Below are positions 54,659 through 62,942 of a stretch of 64,000 nucleotides of DNA, one piece after another; the stretch's first letter is position 1; each line of letters begins with the position of its first letter. The notes under the pieces were generated by a model. That model saw only the letters and a list, made by a program, of their open reading frames with translations, was not told the DNA's origin and made no database searches. Both the position numbers and the translations under genes were made by a program. The DNA is from Maribellus sediminis (GTDB taxonomy: Bacteria; Bacteroidota; Bacteroidia; Bacteroidales; Prolixibacteraceae), in contig NZ_WXUB01000006.1 of assembly GCF_011799805.1 (NCBI RefSeq), positions 1-64,000 on the forward strand, read 5' to 3'.

Positions 54659-56290
54659 ATGAGACAGATTACAGTAAGACAACTCAGAAGATCAGGATTA
54701 AATATTTTATTGGCGCTTGTGCTGATAATTCCTACCATAAATACCTCCGCGCAGGAATCGGTGCAGGAAAGCCAGCTCAAATTTGCGCGTTTGTTGCGCC
54801 TGATCGACGGCTACTACGTTGATTCGGCTAATGTTAGCAAATTAACTGAAGATGCCATCGTTCATCTTTTGGGTGAGTTAGACCCACACTCTACCTACAT
54901 TTCGAAGGAAGAAGTGGATAAAATGAACGAACCATTGAAAGGTAACTTCGAGGGGATCGGGATTTCATTCACCATTTACAAAGATACTTTGATGGTTACC
55001 ACAACCATTCCAGGAGGACCGTCGGAAAAAGTTGGTTTGCGTGCCGGGGACCGGATTGTTGATGTTGACGAAAAAAACATTGCCGGAATCGGACTGAAAA
55101 ATTCGGATGTTTTTGACATGCTCCGTGGCGATAAGGGAACTGAAGTTAACCTTAAAGTGTATCGCAAATCGGAACCGGAGTTACTGGATTTTAAGATTAT
55201 TCGAGACAAGATACCTATCTTCAGTCTTGATGCTTCGTACATGATTAATGAATCTACAGGTTACATCAAACTGAATAAATTTGCGGCGACTACCAACGAG
55301 GAATTCGAAACAGCAATAAAAGAGCTGAAGCAAGACAATCTTCAAAATCTTATTCTCGATTTGAGAGGAAATGGCGGAGGTTACCTGAGAACGGCCATAG
55401 AGCTTTCTGACCAGTTTTTAAAAGACGATCAGATGGTTGTGTATACCGATGGACTAAACGATCCTAAAAGGGATTACAAGGCCACAGCCAAAGGTTATTT
55501 CGAAAAGGGTAACCTGATTGTTCTGGTGGATGAAGGTTCGGCATCGGCCAGTGAAATTGTTTCAGGAGCTATTCAGGACTGGGATCGTGGATTAATTATT
55601 GGTCGCCGTTCGTTTGGAAAAGGACTGGTTCAGAAACCATTCTTTTTAACCGATGGATCGATGGTGCGTTTAACAACAGCTCATTATTATACACCAAGTG
55701 GCCGCTGCATTCAGAAACCTTATGAAGAAGGATTAAGCGAATACAGAAAAGATTATGCGAGCCGTTTATCAAATGGTGAAATGTTTAGCGCCGACAGCAT
55801 TCATTTCGACGATAAACTAAAACACCACACACTCGTGAATGGCAGAAATGTTTATGGTGGCGGTGGTATTATGCCTGATATTTTTGTTCCGCTCGATACG
55901 TCAAGTCATTACGCCTACCTCAATAAATTGCGCAGAAAAAATGTGACTTACAATTATGTGCTCGATTATGTTGACAGTAACCGTGAGTCGCTTCAAAAAG
56001 AATATCCTGATTTTGAGGCATTCAATTCGAAATTTAAGGTTTCGGATGAAGCCATTGAAGAAATAGTGGCGCGTGGAGAAAAAGAAGATGTTGAAAAGGA
56101 TGAGAAAAGCCTGGAATGGGGAATTTCGAAATTAAAAGAGGAATTAAAGGCATACATTGCACGAGACATGTATTCACGAAACGATATGTTTAAAATTTTG
56201 AACCGCGATGACGATGCCATTAACAAAGCCCTTGATGTTTTGAAAAACCAGAATGAATACAACAACCTGTTAGTAACAACCGAATATTAA
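54659..56290 (+). CDS. C-terminal-processing protease, S41 family
   Basis: This is a periplasmic tail-specific protease, 543 residues. A signal anchor (about 12-32) is followed by a PDZ domain (about 90-180, GIGISFTIYKDTLMVTTTIPG). The catalytic domain has the dyad Ser296 in GSASASEI and Lys321 in SFGKGLVQ, 25 apart as in CtpA/Prc. I take the ATG at 54659, since the N-terminal sequence from it forms a clear signal anchor; the ATG at 54629 adds basic residues only. The substrates are unknown. It is followed 3 nt later by pnuC. Confidence 0.94.
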   Translation: MRQITVRQLRRSGLNILLALVLIIPTINTSAQESVQESQLKFARLLRLIDGYYVDSANVSKLTEDAIVHLLGELDPHSTYISKEEVDKMNEPLKGNFEGIGISFTIYKDTLMVTTTIPGGPSEKVGLRAGDRIVDVDEKNIAGIGLKNSDVFDMLRGDKGTEVNLKVYRKSEPELLDFKIIRDKIPIFSLDASYMINESTGYIKLNKFAATTNEEFETAIKELKQDNLQNLILDLRGNGGGYLRTAIELSDQFLKDDQMVVYTDGLNDPKRDYKATAKGYFEKGNLIVLVDEGSASASEIVSGAIQDWDRGLIIGRRSFGKGLVQKPFFLTDGSMVRLTTAHYYTPSGRCIQKPYEEGLSEYRKDYASRLSNGEMFSADSIHFDDKLKHHTLVNGRNVYGGGGIMPDIFVPLDTSSHYAYLNKLRRKNVTYNYVLDYVDSNRESLQKEYPDFEAFNSKFKVSDEAIEEIVARGEKEDVEKDEKSLEWGISKLKEELKAYIARDMYSRNDMFKILNRDDDAINKALDVLKNQNEYNNLLVTTEY

Positions 56291-56293
56291 TCA

Positions 56294-56890
56294 ATGATCG
56301 ACATCATACAGGAATGGCTCCTCAGTAACAAAATTGAATTACTCGGAGCCATTCTTGGTATTATATACATTTACTTTTCAATCAGGCAGAACATCCTCAC
56401 CTGGCCTACCGGATTGCTGACCTCGGCATTGTATGTCGTGGTGTTTTTTCAAGCCAAACTTTATGCCGACATGGGGCTGCAGGCCTATTATGTCGTCATC
56501 AGTTTATACGGTTGGTATTTCTGGCTGAAAGGGAAAAAACCACAGGAACAAGAACAGGTTCCGGTACGTCTCAGTTCAAAACGACTTCGGTACATCCTGA
56601 TTCTGGCCTCAGTTGTTTTGTATGCTATTATCCTTTACATTCTCATAAACTTTACCGATTCCGATGTTCCGCATATGGACGCAATGACCACTGCATTAAG
56701 CATTGTGGCAACCTGGATGCTGGCAAAAAAATACATTGGGCACTGGCTCATCTGGATTTTTGTGGATGCATTCTCTGCCGGATTGTACGTTTATAAAGGA
56801 CTTTGGCCAACCGTAATCTTATTTGTAATTTACACTGTGATGGCCGTGCTGGGTTACCTTGAATGGAAAAAAGATTTAAAAACCGATTGA
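56294..56890 (+). CDS. pnuC: Nicotinamide riboside transporter PnuC
   Basis: This inner-membrane protein of seven helices takes up nicotinamide riboside. The family start IIQEWLLSNKIELLGAILGI, the motif NILTWPTGLLTSALYVVVFF and the C-terminal WIFVDAFSAGLYVYKGLWPT are characteristic. The 198-residue length is normal. Its end overlaps the downstream kinase gene, which would phosphorylate incoming riboside and trap it, so the two form a compact salvage unit. No riboswitch is visible in the 3-nt gap to the S41 gene. Confidence 0.93.
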   Translation: MIDIIQEWLLSNKIELLGAILGIIYIYFSIRQNILTWPTGLLTSALYVVVFFQAKLYADMGLQAYYVVISLYGWYFWLKGKKPQEQEQVPVRLSSKRLRYILILASVVLYAIILYILINFTDSDVPHMDAMTTALSIVATWMLAKKYIGHWLIWIFVDAFSAGLYVYKGLWPTVILFVIYTVMAVLGYLEWKKDLKTD

Positions 56891-57414
56891 GAACTTCACC
56901 CAAAATAATAGCAATAACGGGAGCCGAATCAACAGGAAAGAGTTCACTTACCGAAGCACTTGCGCAGCATTACAAGGTGCCTTTCGAAGCTGAATTTGCC
57001 CGCGAATATATACTGGAGCTGGGCAGGCCTTATACTTTTGAAGATGTTGAATTCATCGCAAAAAAACAGGTTGAAGGGTATAACAGTCTAATTCGTTCGG
57101 ATTATCCTTTCGTAATTCTGGATACCTGGCTGTTAATTACGAAAATCTGGTTTGAAGTGGTTTACAATAAAGTACCTGCCTGGATTGAACAGGAAATACA
57201 AAAACTGAACATCGATTTATTCCTGGTGTGCGATACCGACCTTCCCTGGATTGCTGATAATGTACGTGAAAATGGAGGAGAAAACAGGGCCAAACTTCAA
57301 AAAAGGTACATTGAGGAAATTGAAAAATACAATTTTCAGTATAAAATTATTAGTGGAGTTGGAGAAAAGCGTATCAAAAATGCCATCCATATTTTGAACC
57401 AATTGATCGGTTAA
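56863..57414 (+). CDS. NadR-like ribosylnicotinamide kinase
   Basis: This cytoplasmic P-loop kinase of 183 residues has Walker A in ITGAESTGKSS and conserved RSDYPFVILDTWLLITKIWFE. It resembles the C-terminal kinase domain of NadR, which phosphorylates nicotinamide riboside to NMN. It lacks the N-terminal HTH and adenylyltransferase domains of full NadR, so the adenylylation must come from another protein. The ATG start overlaps pnuC by 28 nt; an in-frame TTG at 56887, with a 4-nt overlap, is an alternative. The pair pnuC-kinase supports the NAD-salvage assignment. Confidence 0.9.
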   Translation: MEKRFKNRLRTSPKIIAITGAESTGKSSLTEALAQHYKVPFEAEFAREYILELGRPYTFEDVEFIAKKQVEGYNSLIRSDYPFVILDTWLLITKIWFEVVYNKVPAWIEQEIQKLNIDLFLVCDTDLPWIADNVRENGGENRAKLQKRYIEEIEKYNFQYKIISGVGEKRIKNAIHILNQLIG

Positions 57415-57469
57415 ATCAACAAAAGAGAAATAATTTCGTTCTAAGGTTAAATTGTCGAGCAATTGTATT

Positions 57470-57477
57470 TAGCTTTG
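57470..57477 (+). promoter_or_regulatory. Probable -7 box of cysE
   Basis: TAGCTTTG matches TAnnTTTG and ends 17 nt before the ATG at 57495, predicting a leader of about 10 nt. No clear -33 box is visible. Confidence 0.4.
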
Positions 57478-57494
57478 CACAACACATTACTACT

Positions 57495-58421
57495 ATGACC
57501 ACAAAAGATTTTGATACCAGAATAATCAAAACTATTGAACAGTTAAGTAATCCCGATTCATATAAGCTGGTTTGTCACGAGCATATGAAAGGTGAGCCAC
57601 TACCTTCGAACAAAAACATCTCGAGAATCATTGAACTGGTTCGGGAGATTTTGTTCCCCGGTTATTTTGCAAGCACAACCTTGCGTGAAGGAACAACGAT
57701 ACATTACATGGGAGTTTATGTTGACGAACTCTGTACACTTCTAAGTGGAGAGATATTGGCCGGAATGTGTTTTGAATGTGAAGATGACACAGCAAATAAA
57801 GTGTTAAAACATACCGAACGCGCCGAAGCCAATACTATTGAATTGATTGAGTTTCTGCCCGAGCTCCGACGTTTATTGGTAAAAGATGTTGAGGCAACTT
57901 TTTTGAACGACCCTGCAGCCAAAAATTTTGGCGAAGTGATTTTCAGTTATCCCGGAATTCGGGCCATTACAAATTATCGTTTGGCGCATAAACTACTTCA
58001 GTTACAGGTACCGCTAATTCCGCGAATTATTTCGGAAATGGCACACAGCGAAACAGGAATTGATATTCATCCTCGCGCTCAAATCGGCGAAAGTTTTACC
58101 ATCGACCATGGAACCGGAGTAGTGATCGGTTCAACCTGTATTTTGGGAAACAATGTAAAAATATATCAGGGCGTAACACTTGGTGCGAAAAGTTTCCCGA
58201 TTGATGAAAAGGGCAATCCAATCAAAGGAATTCCGCGACATCCGATTGTAGAAGATAATGTGGTGATATACGCAGGCGCTACTATTTTAGGTCGCGTCAC
58301 AATTGGAAAAGACTCAGTGATTGGTGGAAACGTTTGGGTGACAAATGACCTTCCGGCCAATTCGCGCGTTATTCAGAAACGAGCAAAAGATATCCCTTTC
58401 ACCGATGGTGCAGGTATTTAA
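57495..58421 (+). CDS. cysE: Serine O-acetyltransferase
   Basis: This cytoplasmic enzyme makes O-acetylserine from serine and acetyl-CoA, the first committed step of cysteine synthesis. The C-terminal half has the left-handed beta-helix hexapeptide repeats: GIDIHPRAQIGESFTIDHGTG, VVIGSTCILGNNVKIYQGVTLGA and RHPIVEDNVVIYAGATILG. The conserved His/Asp of the active site are in HPRA and DHGTG. An N-terminal helical region (about 1-150) precedes it. At 308 residues it is longer than E. coli CysE (273), matching the plant/Bacteroidota EpsC-like type. The usual partner cysK is not adjacent. Confidence 0.94.
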   Translation: MTTKDFDTRIIKTIEQLSNPDSYKLVCHEHMKGEPLPSNKNISRIIELVREILFPGYFASTTLREGTTIHYMGVYVDELCTLLSGEILAGMCFECEDDTANKVLKHTERAEANTIELIEFLPELRRLLVKDVEATFLNDPAAKNFGEVIFSYPGIRAITNYRLAHKLLQLQVPLIPRIISEMAHSETGIDIHPRAQIGESFTIDHGTGVVIGSTCILGNNVKIYQGVTLGAKSFPIDEKGNPIKGIPRHPIVEDNVVIYAGATILGRVTIGKDSVIGGNVWVTNDLPANSRVIQKRAKDIPFTDGAGI

Positions 58422-58438
58422 TTCTAATTCTATTTAAA

Positions 58439-59578
58439 TTGAAAGATTTTAAACTTATTGCAAAAACCCTGGCCGGGCTTGAAGATGTGTTGGCCAAGGA
58501 GGTTAAAAATTTGGGCGGAAAAAACGTTCGACGAGGAAACCGAGCTGTCTTTTATGAAGGCAATCTCGAACTCATTTACAAATCGAATTATCATTTACGA
58601 ACCGCACTTCGCGTTTTAAAAGAGATTGAATATTTTTCATTTAAAGATGTCGACCAGTTTTATTTGAAATGCAAAAAAATTGATTGGACAAAATATTTTT
58701 CACTGGAACAAAACTTCAGGATTGACAGTGTAGTGGTGAATTCGCGTGATTTTAGGAATTCCATGTTTGCATCCTTAAAAGTAAAAGATGCCATTGCCGA
58801 TTACTTTCGCGAAAAAACAGGAAAACGTCCTAACGTTGATACTGACAAACCGGATGTTATTATTAATGTTCACATTTTTAATAATAGCTGCACGCTTTCG
58901 ATTGATAGTTCAGGCGAATCGCTGCATAAACGCGGCTATCGTGTAAAACAGGGTGAAGCTCCCCTTAGTGAGGTTTTGGCTGCCGGCATGATTTTACTGG
59001 CAGGTTGGTATGGCAATTCCGATTTTATGGATCCGATGTGTGGTTCGGGCACGCTGGCAATTGAAGCTGCTATGATCGCTCAAAATATTCCACCGGCAAA
59101 ATTTAGAAAAGAATTTGCCTTTCAGCTTTGGAATGACTTCGACCAGTTACTGTGGGATAAAATTACAGAACCGGCTCCTAAAAGAGAGTTCCGGCACACC
59201 ATATACGCTTCTGATATTTCGGGAAGTAATTTATTAAACGCGCAAACCAATGCACGAAGAGCATTAGTATTTAATAAAATACAATTTCAGAAATCCGATT
59301 TTAAGGATCTTAAGTGTGAGTTTAAAAATGGTACGATTGTGACCAATCCACCGTATGGCGAGCGATTAATACCAGAGGATCTTAATGGTTTGTATCGTAT
59401 GATCGGCGATAAACTAAAACAAGACTATGCCGGCAGCGAAGCCTGGATTTTGAGTTCATCGGTAGAAAGCATGAAACAAATTGGATTAAGACCAGACAAA
59501 AAGCTGGAATTAATGAACGGTGCTCTACCTTGTAAATTTGATAATTATAAATTATTTAGCGGAAAGCGAAATAATTAA
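58439..59578 (+). CDS. THUMP-domain rRNA methyltransferase (RlmL-N/YpsC type)
   Basis: This 379-residue class I SAM-dependent RNA methyltransferase likely modifies 23S rRNA guanine (m2G), by similarity to RlmL or YpsC. The N-terminal ferredoxin-like and THUMP part is about 1-155. The SAM loop is DPMCGSGTLAIEAA, and the catalytic motif IV is TNPPYGERL, the NPPY form that binds target bases. The start is TTG at 58439, 17 nt after cysE; no ATG fits the conserved beginning KDFKLIAKTLAGLEDVLAKE. The specific modified base is unproven. Confidence 0.9.
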   Translation: MKDFKLIAKTLAGLEDVLAKEVKNLGGKNVRRGNRAVFYEGNLELIYKSNYHLRTALRVLKEIEYFSFKDVDQFYLKCKKIDWTKYFSLEQNFRIDSVVVNSRDFRNSMFASLKVKDAIADYFREKTGKRPNVDTDKPDVIINVHIFNNSCTLSIDSSGESLHKRGYRVKQGEAPLSEVLAAGMILLAGWYGNSDFMDPMCGSGTLAIEAAMIAQNIPPAKFRKEFAFQLWNDFDQLLWDKITEPAPKREFRHTIYASDISGSNLLNAQTNARRALVFNKIQFQKSDFKDLKCEFKNGTIVTNPPYGERLIPEDLNGLYRMIGDKLKQDYAGSEAWILSSSVESMKQIGLRPDKKLELMNGALPCKFDNYKLFSGKRNN

Positions 59579-59671
59579 AGAATGAACAGCTTAAAAATTA
59601 ACCAAAAGGGAATTAAAACGCGTCCCGTCTTAACCCCCTGTACTAACAACTTAATTGGTTCTGTATATAGG

Positions 59672-59824
59672 CTACTCTTCTTCCAAGTCAAAAATTTCTC
59701 TGGGACGGGTTGTTGGTCTTGTATCTGCTCCACCTTTGATGGTGTTCATTTCTGCAGTTGTTAAAACGTCAAAACCTAGACTTTTAAAAGTATTTTCTGT
59801 TGATTGTCCCTGTACCCTTTTCAT
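59672..59824 (-). CDS. GG-leader peptide, putative secreted or processed peptide precursor
   Basis: This 50-residue peptide has a double-glycine leader. Residues 1-32 end in LTTAEMNTIKGG, which matches the L-x-x-x-E-M-x-x-I-x-GG cleavage motif of Bacteroidetes natural-product precursors and bacteriocins. The 18-residue remainder starts ADTRPTTRPRE and ends in DLEEE, without Cys. I use the ATG at 59824 because it gives a compact leader; an upstream in-frame ATG at 59890 would run through the repeat at 59829-59868. A peptidase-containing ABC transporter (C39) is not in the window. It is divergent from the TPR-CHAT gene, 134 nt apart. Its role is unknown; processing by the CHAT protein is a hypothesis. 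Confidence 0.65.
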   Translation of the reverse strand: MKRVQGQSTENTFKSLGFDVLTTAEMNTIKGGADTRPTTRPREIFDLEEE

Positions 59825-59828
59825 CGTA

Positions 59829-59868
59829 ATATAGATTGATTTGTTAAACTTTATAAATACACATTCAC
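59829..59868 (-). repeat. Leader-region repeat unit (fourth copy, inverted)
   Basis: On the reverse strand this reads GTGAATGTGTATTTATAAA, a short gap, then AATCAATCTATAT, ending 4 nt before the peptide ATG. The third copy downstream of the CHAT gene (62899-62933) has the same two blocks on the plus strand, so the pair is inverted across the protease gene. Confidence 0.85.
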
Positions 59869-59907
59869 TTATATATTCTGAAAAGGGCAAAAAGGTAACC
59901 CCCTGTT

Positions 59908-59938
59908 TTTGAAAAAAATTAAAAAACTTCTATTTTGG
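59908..59938 (+). promoter_or_regulatory. Promoter of the TPR-CHAT gene
   Basis: TTTG (59908-59911), a 19-nt gap, then TATTTTGG (59931-59938, one mismatch to TAnnTTTG) precede the ATG at 59959 by 20 nt. The leader would be about 14 nt. Confidence 0.45.
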
Positions 59939-59958
59939 CGTAAAATTCACTCATTACG

Positions 59959-62826
59959 ATGTCTAAATCAGGGATTTTTATTTCGCTTTTTCTTTTTCTT
60001 TTTTTTCCTCACAATCTTTTTTCTCAAGAGAAGGATTCAACATGGTATGCAGATAAGTCGGAGCAGCTGTATCTACAGGGAATTCAATTATTTAGAAACG
60101 GTGATGAAAATGAGGCATTAGACACCTTTCTGCTCTGTTTAAAATATAAAATACAGATTTACGGACAAGAAGATTATGAGCTTGGAAAAGTGTATAATGC
60201 TTTGGGTATAGTTAACAGAAATTTAAATAGAAACGACAAAGCAATTCAATATTACAAACTCACCGAGAGTAACTACAAGTTGAATCCGGAGTTAAGACCA
60301 TCCGTTCTCGCTGGATTATATACGAATATTGGAGCTGTATACCGTTCAAAACTGGATTACGTAAATGCTCTCAATTACTACGAACGAGGTTTAAATATCT
60401 TACTAAAACAGGAAACTCCCAATCCAGATAGAATAGACATTGCATATTATTCCATCGCAGAATTAAATTTCCTTATTGAAAACTATGAAAAGGCAATGTC
60501 TATAGCTGAACAATTTAAAAATACCAGTGATACTATTTCTAAAATATACTGGTATACTCTTCTTGCCAATATAGAACAAGAACTTGACAACTTGGATAAA
60601 GCGAGGATTTATCATCAGCACACTATAGACCTGGCTCGACAATATTATGGGGAGAATGATATTGAAACAGCAATCGCATATTTGAATTTCGCTGTTTTTG
60701 AATCTTCTACTAACAATTATACAGAAGGAACGAGAGCACTTGAGAAAGCTTATAATATCATACGTATAATTCAACCACACAAAGGCCTCAAACTGTCTAA
60801 TTATTATGAATTCAAAGGTAATTTACTAAAATCAAAACCTGTTGAGAGCTCTGATATATACTCTTTTAAATCTCAAAAGATAAAAAACCTCGAAGAGGCA
60901 ATAAGTTGGTATAAAAAAAGTTTAAATGCACTTTTTGTAGGAGAGGGTGAGGCTAAGATTGAAGAATTAACAATCGATAATTGCTTGTCGTTTACCGACT
61001 GTATGATTCTGCTAAAAACCATTGCCGACACCCACAATGAGATGGCTTTGCTTGACAAGGAGGAAAAAAGTGCGTTTTATACCGAATCACTGGATGAAGC
61101 TTTACGCTACTATAAAGTGATCGGAAATTTGATTTCAAGAGCTCGAATGGAAATCTCGGGCGATGAAAGTAAGATCCAACTCGCTCAACTGGAATATGAA
61201 ACCTTCACCAAAACCATTGAAACCGCCTATCTGGCCTACGAAGCAAATAATAATGATGACTACCTGGAGTTGGCATTTAACAATTCGGAACAACTAAAAA
61301 GCAGTGCCGTATTTGATAAAATATCCAACGATATTGCCCAGGAAAACAGCTTGATTCCCGATAGCCTGCTCGAACTGGAAAGCAATCTGAATAATACAAT
61401 CTCCATATACAATGAGAGGCTTTTTACAGAAAACAGTGAGGATGAGCCGGATACCGCATTACTTGCTGATTATAATACCAAAATTTTTGAGGCCAGCCGT
61501 CAGCGGGACGAGCTTAACCGTTTTCTGGAACAGCAATATCCTGACTATTATGACCTGAAGTATTCCAAATCAATGTTGTCCATCGAGGATGCTCAAAATA
61601 TGATGGATAAAAAGGATGCCATCCTGGAATATGTACTTACCGAAAACGATTCAATTAGTGAACTTTTTACTTTTCTGATCACTGCAGACAGCAAAAAGTT
61701 TCTGCGACAAGCTATCGACAAGGAAACTGCAGTATCTATGGAGTACATGTATAATTTCATGACGACTCCTGATTATTTATTTACACAAAACGATGATATC
61801 AAGCAATTTTGTGTATCAGCCCATAACATGTACAAGCTCCTGGTGCAGCCCATTTCCGAAGATTTAATCAATAAAAACCTGACCATTATTCCTGATGGGA
61901 AACTAAACTATATCGCTTTCGATGGATTAATTAAAACTATGCCTGATACAAGTGCTTTCATCGACTTTTCGCGGCTGGATTACCTGGTTCGCCACTTTAA
62001 TGTGAACTATGCCAATTCGATGAATATTTTAATGAAACATCGTGCCAAGAAACGGAATCTGAAGAACCAGATTCTGGCTTTTGCTCCTGTATACAATAAC
62101 GAAAAGGTTGTGCTTTCGAATGCAAACTACACACTTTTACCATTACCTGGAGTTCAAAGCGAAGTCGATGCCATTTCCAATACGGTTAAAACCGATATTT
62201 TCCGTGGAACTGATGCAACAGAAGAAGAATTCAGAGCTTTGTGTCAGAACTACGAAATTCTACATTTGGCTATGCACGCGTATATAAACGATTCGCTACC
62301 AGCATTTTCGAGGCTGGCGTTTTCTCCCGTACAGAATGAAAATGATCTGCAAAAAGACGGATGGTTAAACACGGCGGATATCTACAACCTCAATCTTCGA
62401 AATGCCCGTCTTACCGTTCTCAGTGCCTGTAATACGGGGGTTGGTAAAATGCAAAAAGGTGAAGGTTTAATGAGTTTGGCACGTGGATTTCTTTATGCAG
62501 GCTGTCCTTCAATTATCATGTCGTTATGGGAAGTTGAAGACAACGCCGGCACACAAATTATGACCTCGTTCTACAAGTACCTGAAAAACGGAAAAACAAA
62601 GGACGAAGCACTCCGTCTGGCTAAAATCGATTACCTCGATAAATCCAATTCACGTTTGGCACATCCGCATTACTGGATGAGTTTTAAGGCTATCGGCGAT
62701 CCTTCGCCTATCTATACCAGCAACGACATTTACTTCTTTGGCCTTTTAATTATTTTGATTGTTGCGTTTGCCATCGACCAGGGATTGAGAATGAAAAAAG
62801 CCCGTCGTAAACAACGGGCTTCGTGA
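59959..62826 (+). CDS. Exported, membrane-anchored TPR-CHAT protease
   Basis: This 955-residue protein has a signal peptide (1-22, ending FSQ). Many TPR-like helical repeats follow (about 30-330, such as NALGIVNRNLNRNDKAIQYY), then a helical connector. The CHAT caspase-like peptidase domain (about 600-915) has catalytic His773 in LAMHAY and Cys824 in LSACNTG. A single transmembrane helix (about 924-941) and a basic tail KKARRKQ end it. By the signal peptide and C-terminal anchor, the protease faces the periplasm. The first kilobase is markedly AT-richer than the rest, changing near 61000. Neighbours are a divergent GG-leader peptide and a convergent anti-sigma-like TPR protein. The substrate is unknown. 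Confidence 0.88.
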   Translation: MSKSGIFISLFLFLFFPHNLFSQEKDSTWYADKSEQLYLQGIQLFRNGDENEALDTFLLCLKYKIQIYGQEDYELGKVYNALGIVNRNLNRNDKAIQYYKLTESNYKLNPELRPSVLAGLYTNIGAVYRSKLDYVNALNYYERGLNILLKQETPNPDRIDIAYYSIAELNFLIENYEKAMSIAEQFKNTSDTISKIYWYTLLANIEQELDNLDKARIYHQHTIDLARQYYGENDIETAIAYLNFAVFESSTNNYTEGTRALEKAYNIIRIIQPHKGLKLSNYYEFKGNLLKSKPVESSDIYSFKSQKIKNLEEAISWYKKSLNALFVGEGEAKIEELTIDNCLSFTDCMILLKTIADTHNEMALLDKEEKSAFYTESLDEALRYYKVIGNLISRARMEISGDESKIQLAQLEYETFTKTIETAYLAYEANNNDDYLELAFNNSEQLKSSAVFDKISNDIAQENSLIPDSLLELESNLNNTISIYNERLFTENSEDEPDTALLADYNTKIFEASRQRDELNRFLEQQYPDYYDLKYSKSMLSIEDAQNMMDKKDAILEYVLTENDSISELFTFLITADSKKFLRQAIDKETAVSMEYMYNFMTTPDYLFTQNDDIKQFCVSAHNMYKLLVQPISEDLINKNLTIIPDGKLNYIAFDGLIKTMPDTSAFIDFSRLDYLVRHFNVNYANSMNILMKHRAKKRNLKNQILAFAPVYNNEKVVLSNANYTLLPLPGVQSEVDAISNTVKTDIFRGTDATEEEFRALCQNYEILHLAMHAYINDSLPAFSRLAFSPVQNENDLQKDGWLNTADIYNLNLRNARLTVLSACNTGVGKMQKGEGLMSLARGFLYAGCPSIIMSLWEVEDNAGTQIMTSFYKYLKNGKTKDEALRLAKIDYLDKSNSRLAHPHYWMSFKAIGDPSPIYTSNDIYFFGLLIILIVAFAIDQGLRMKKARRKQRAS
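62798..62821 (-). terminator. Terminator inside the end of the CHAT gene, acting on the opposite strand
   Basis: AAGCCCGT (62798-62805) and ACGGGCTT (62814-62821) form an 8-bp stem with an 8-nt loop. Read on the reverse strand it is followed by six T. It would stop transcripts of the anti-sigma-like gene (stop at 62943) 120 nt later, within the last codons of the CHAT gene. Confidence 0.65.
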
Positions 62827-62933
62827 ATGTGTATGCAAATCAATCTATTTTTCTTTTGAATGTGTATCTTTTTTAGTTGAATCAGTCTATTGAAAAAGGT
62901 GAATGTGTATTTATAAACCGAATCAATCTATAT
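62823..62933 (+). repeat. Three tandem copies of the peptide-leader repeat behind the CHAT gene
   Basis: Copies at 62823-62848, 62856-62890 and 62899-62933 each have TGAATGTGTAT followed, after 1 to 11 nt, by AATCARTCTAT. The first copy overlaps the CHAT stop codon. The third is closest to the inverted copy upstream of the peptide (59829-59868). The copies fill nearly the whole 116-nt gap between the convergent stops. Confidence 0.85.
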
Positions 62934-62942
62934 CGAATTTGC

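Noticed and set aside
59582-59764. Plus-strand frame of 60 codons behind the methyltransferase gene
   Set aside because: It is opposite to the GG-leader peptide, whose motif is specific; the plus frame shows no feature.
59959-62826. Craspase-like (type III-E CRISPR) or gasdermin-partner TPR-CHAT
   Set aside because: There is no CRISPR effector or gasdermin-like gene beside it, and the signal peptide plus C-terminal anchor puts the protease in the periplasm rather than the cytoplasm.
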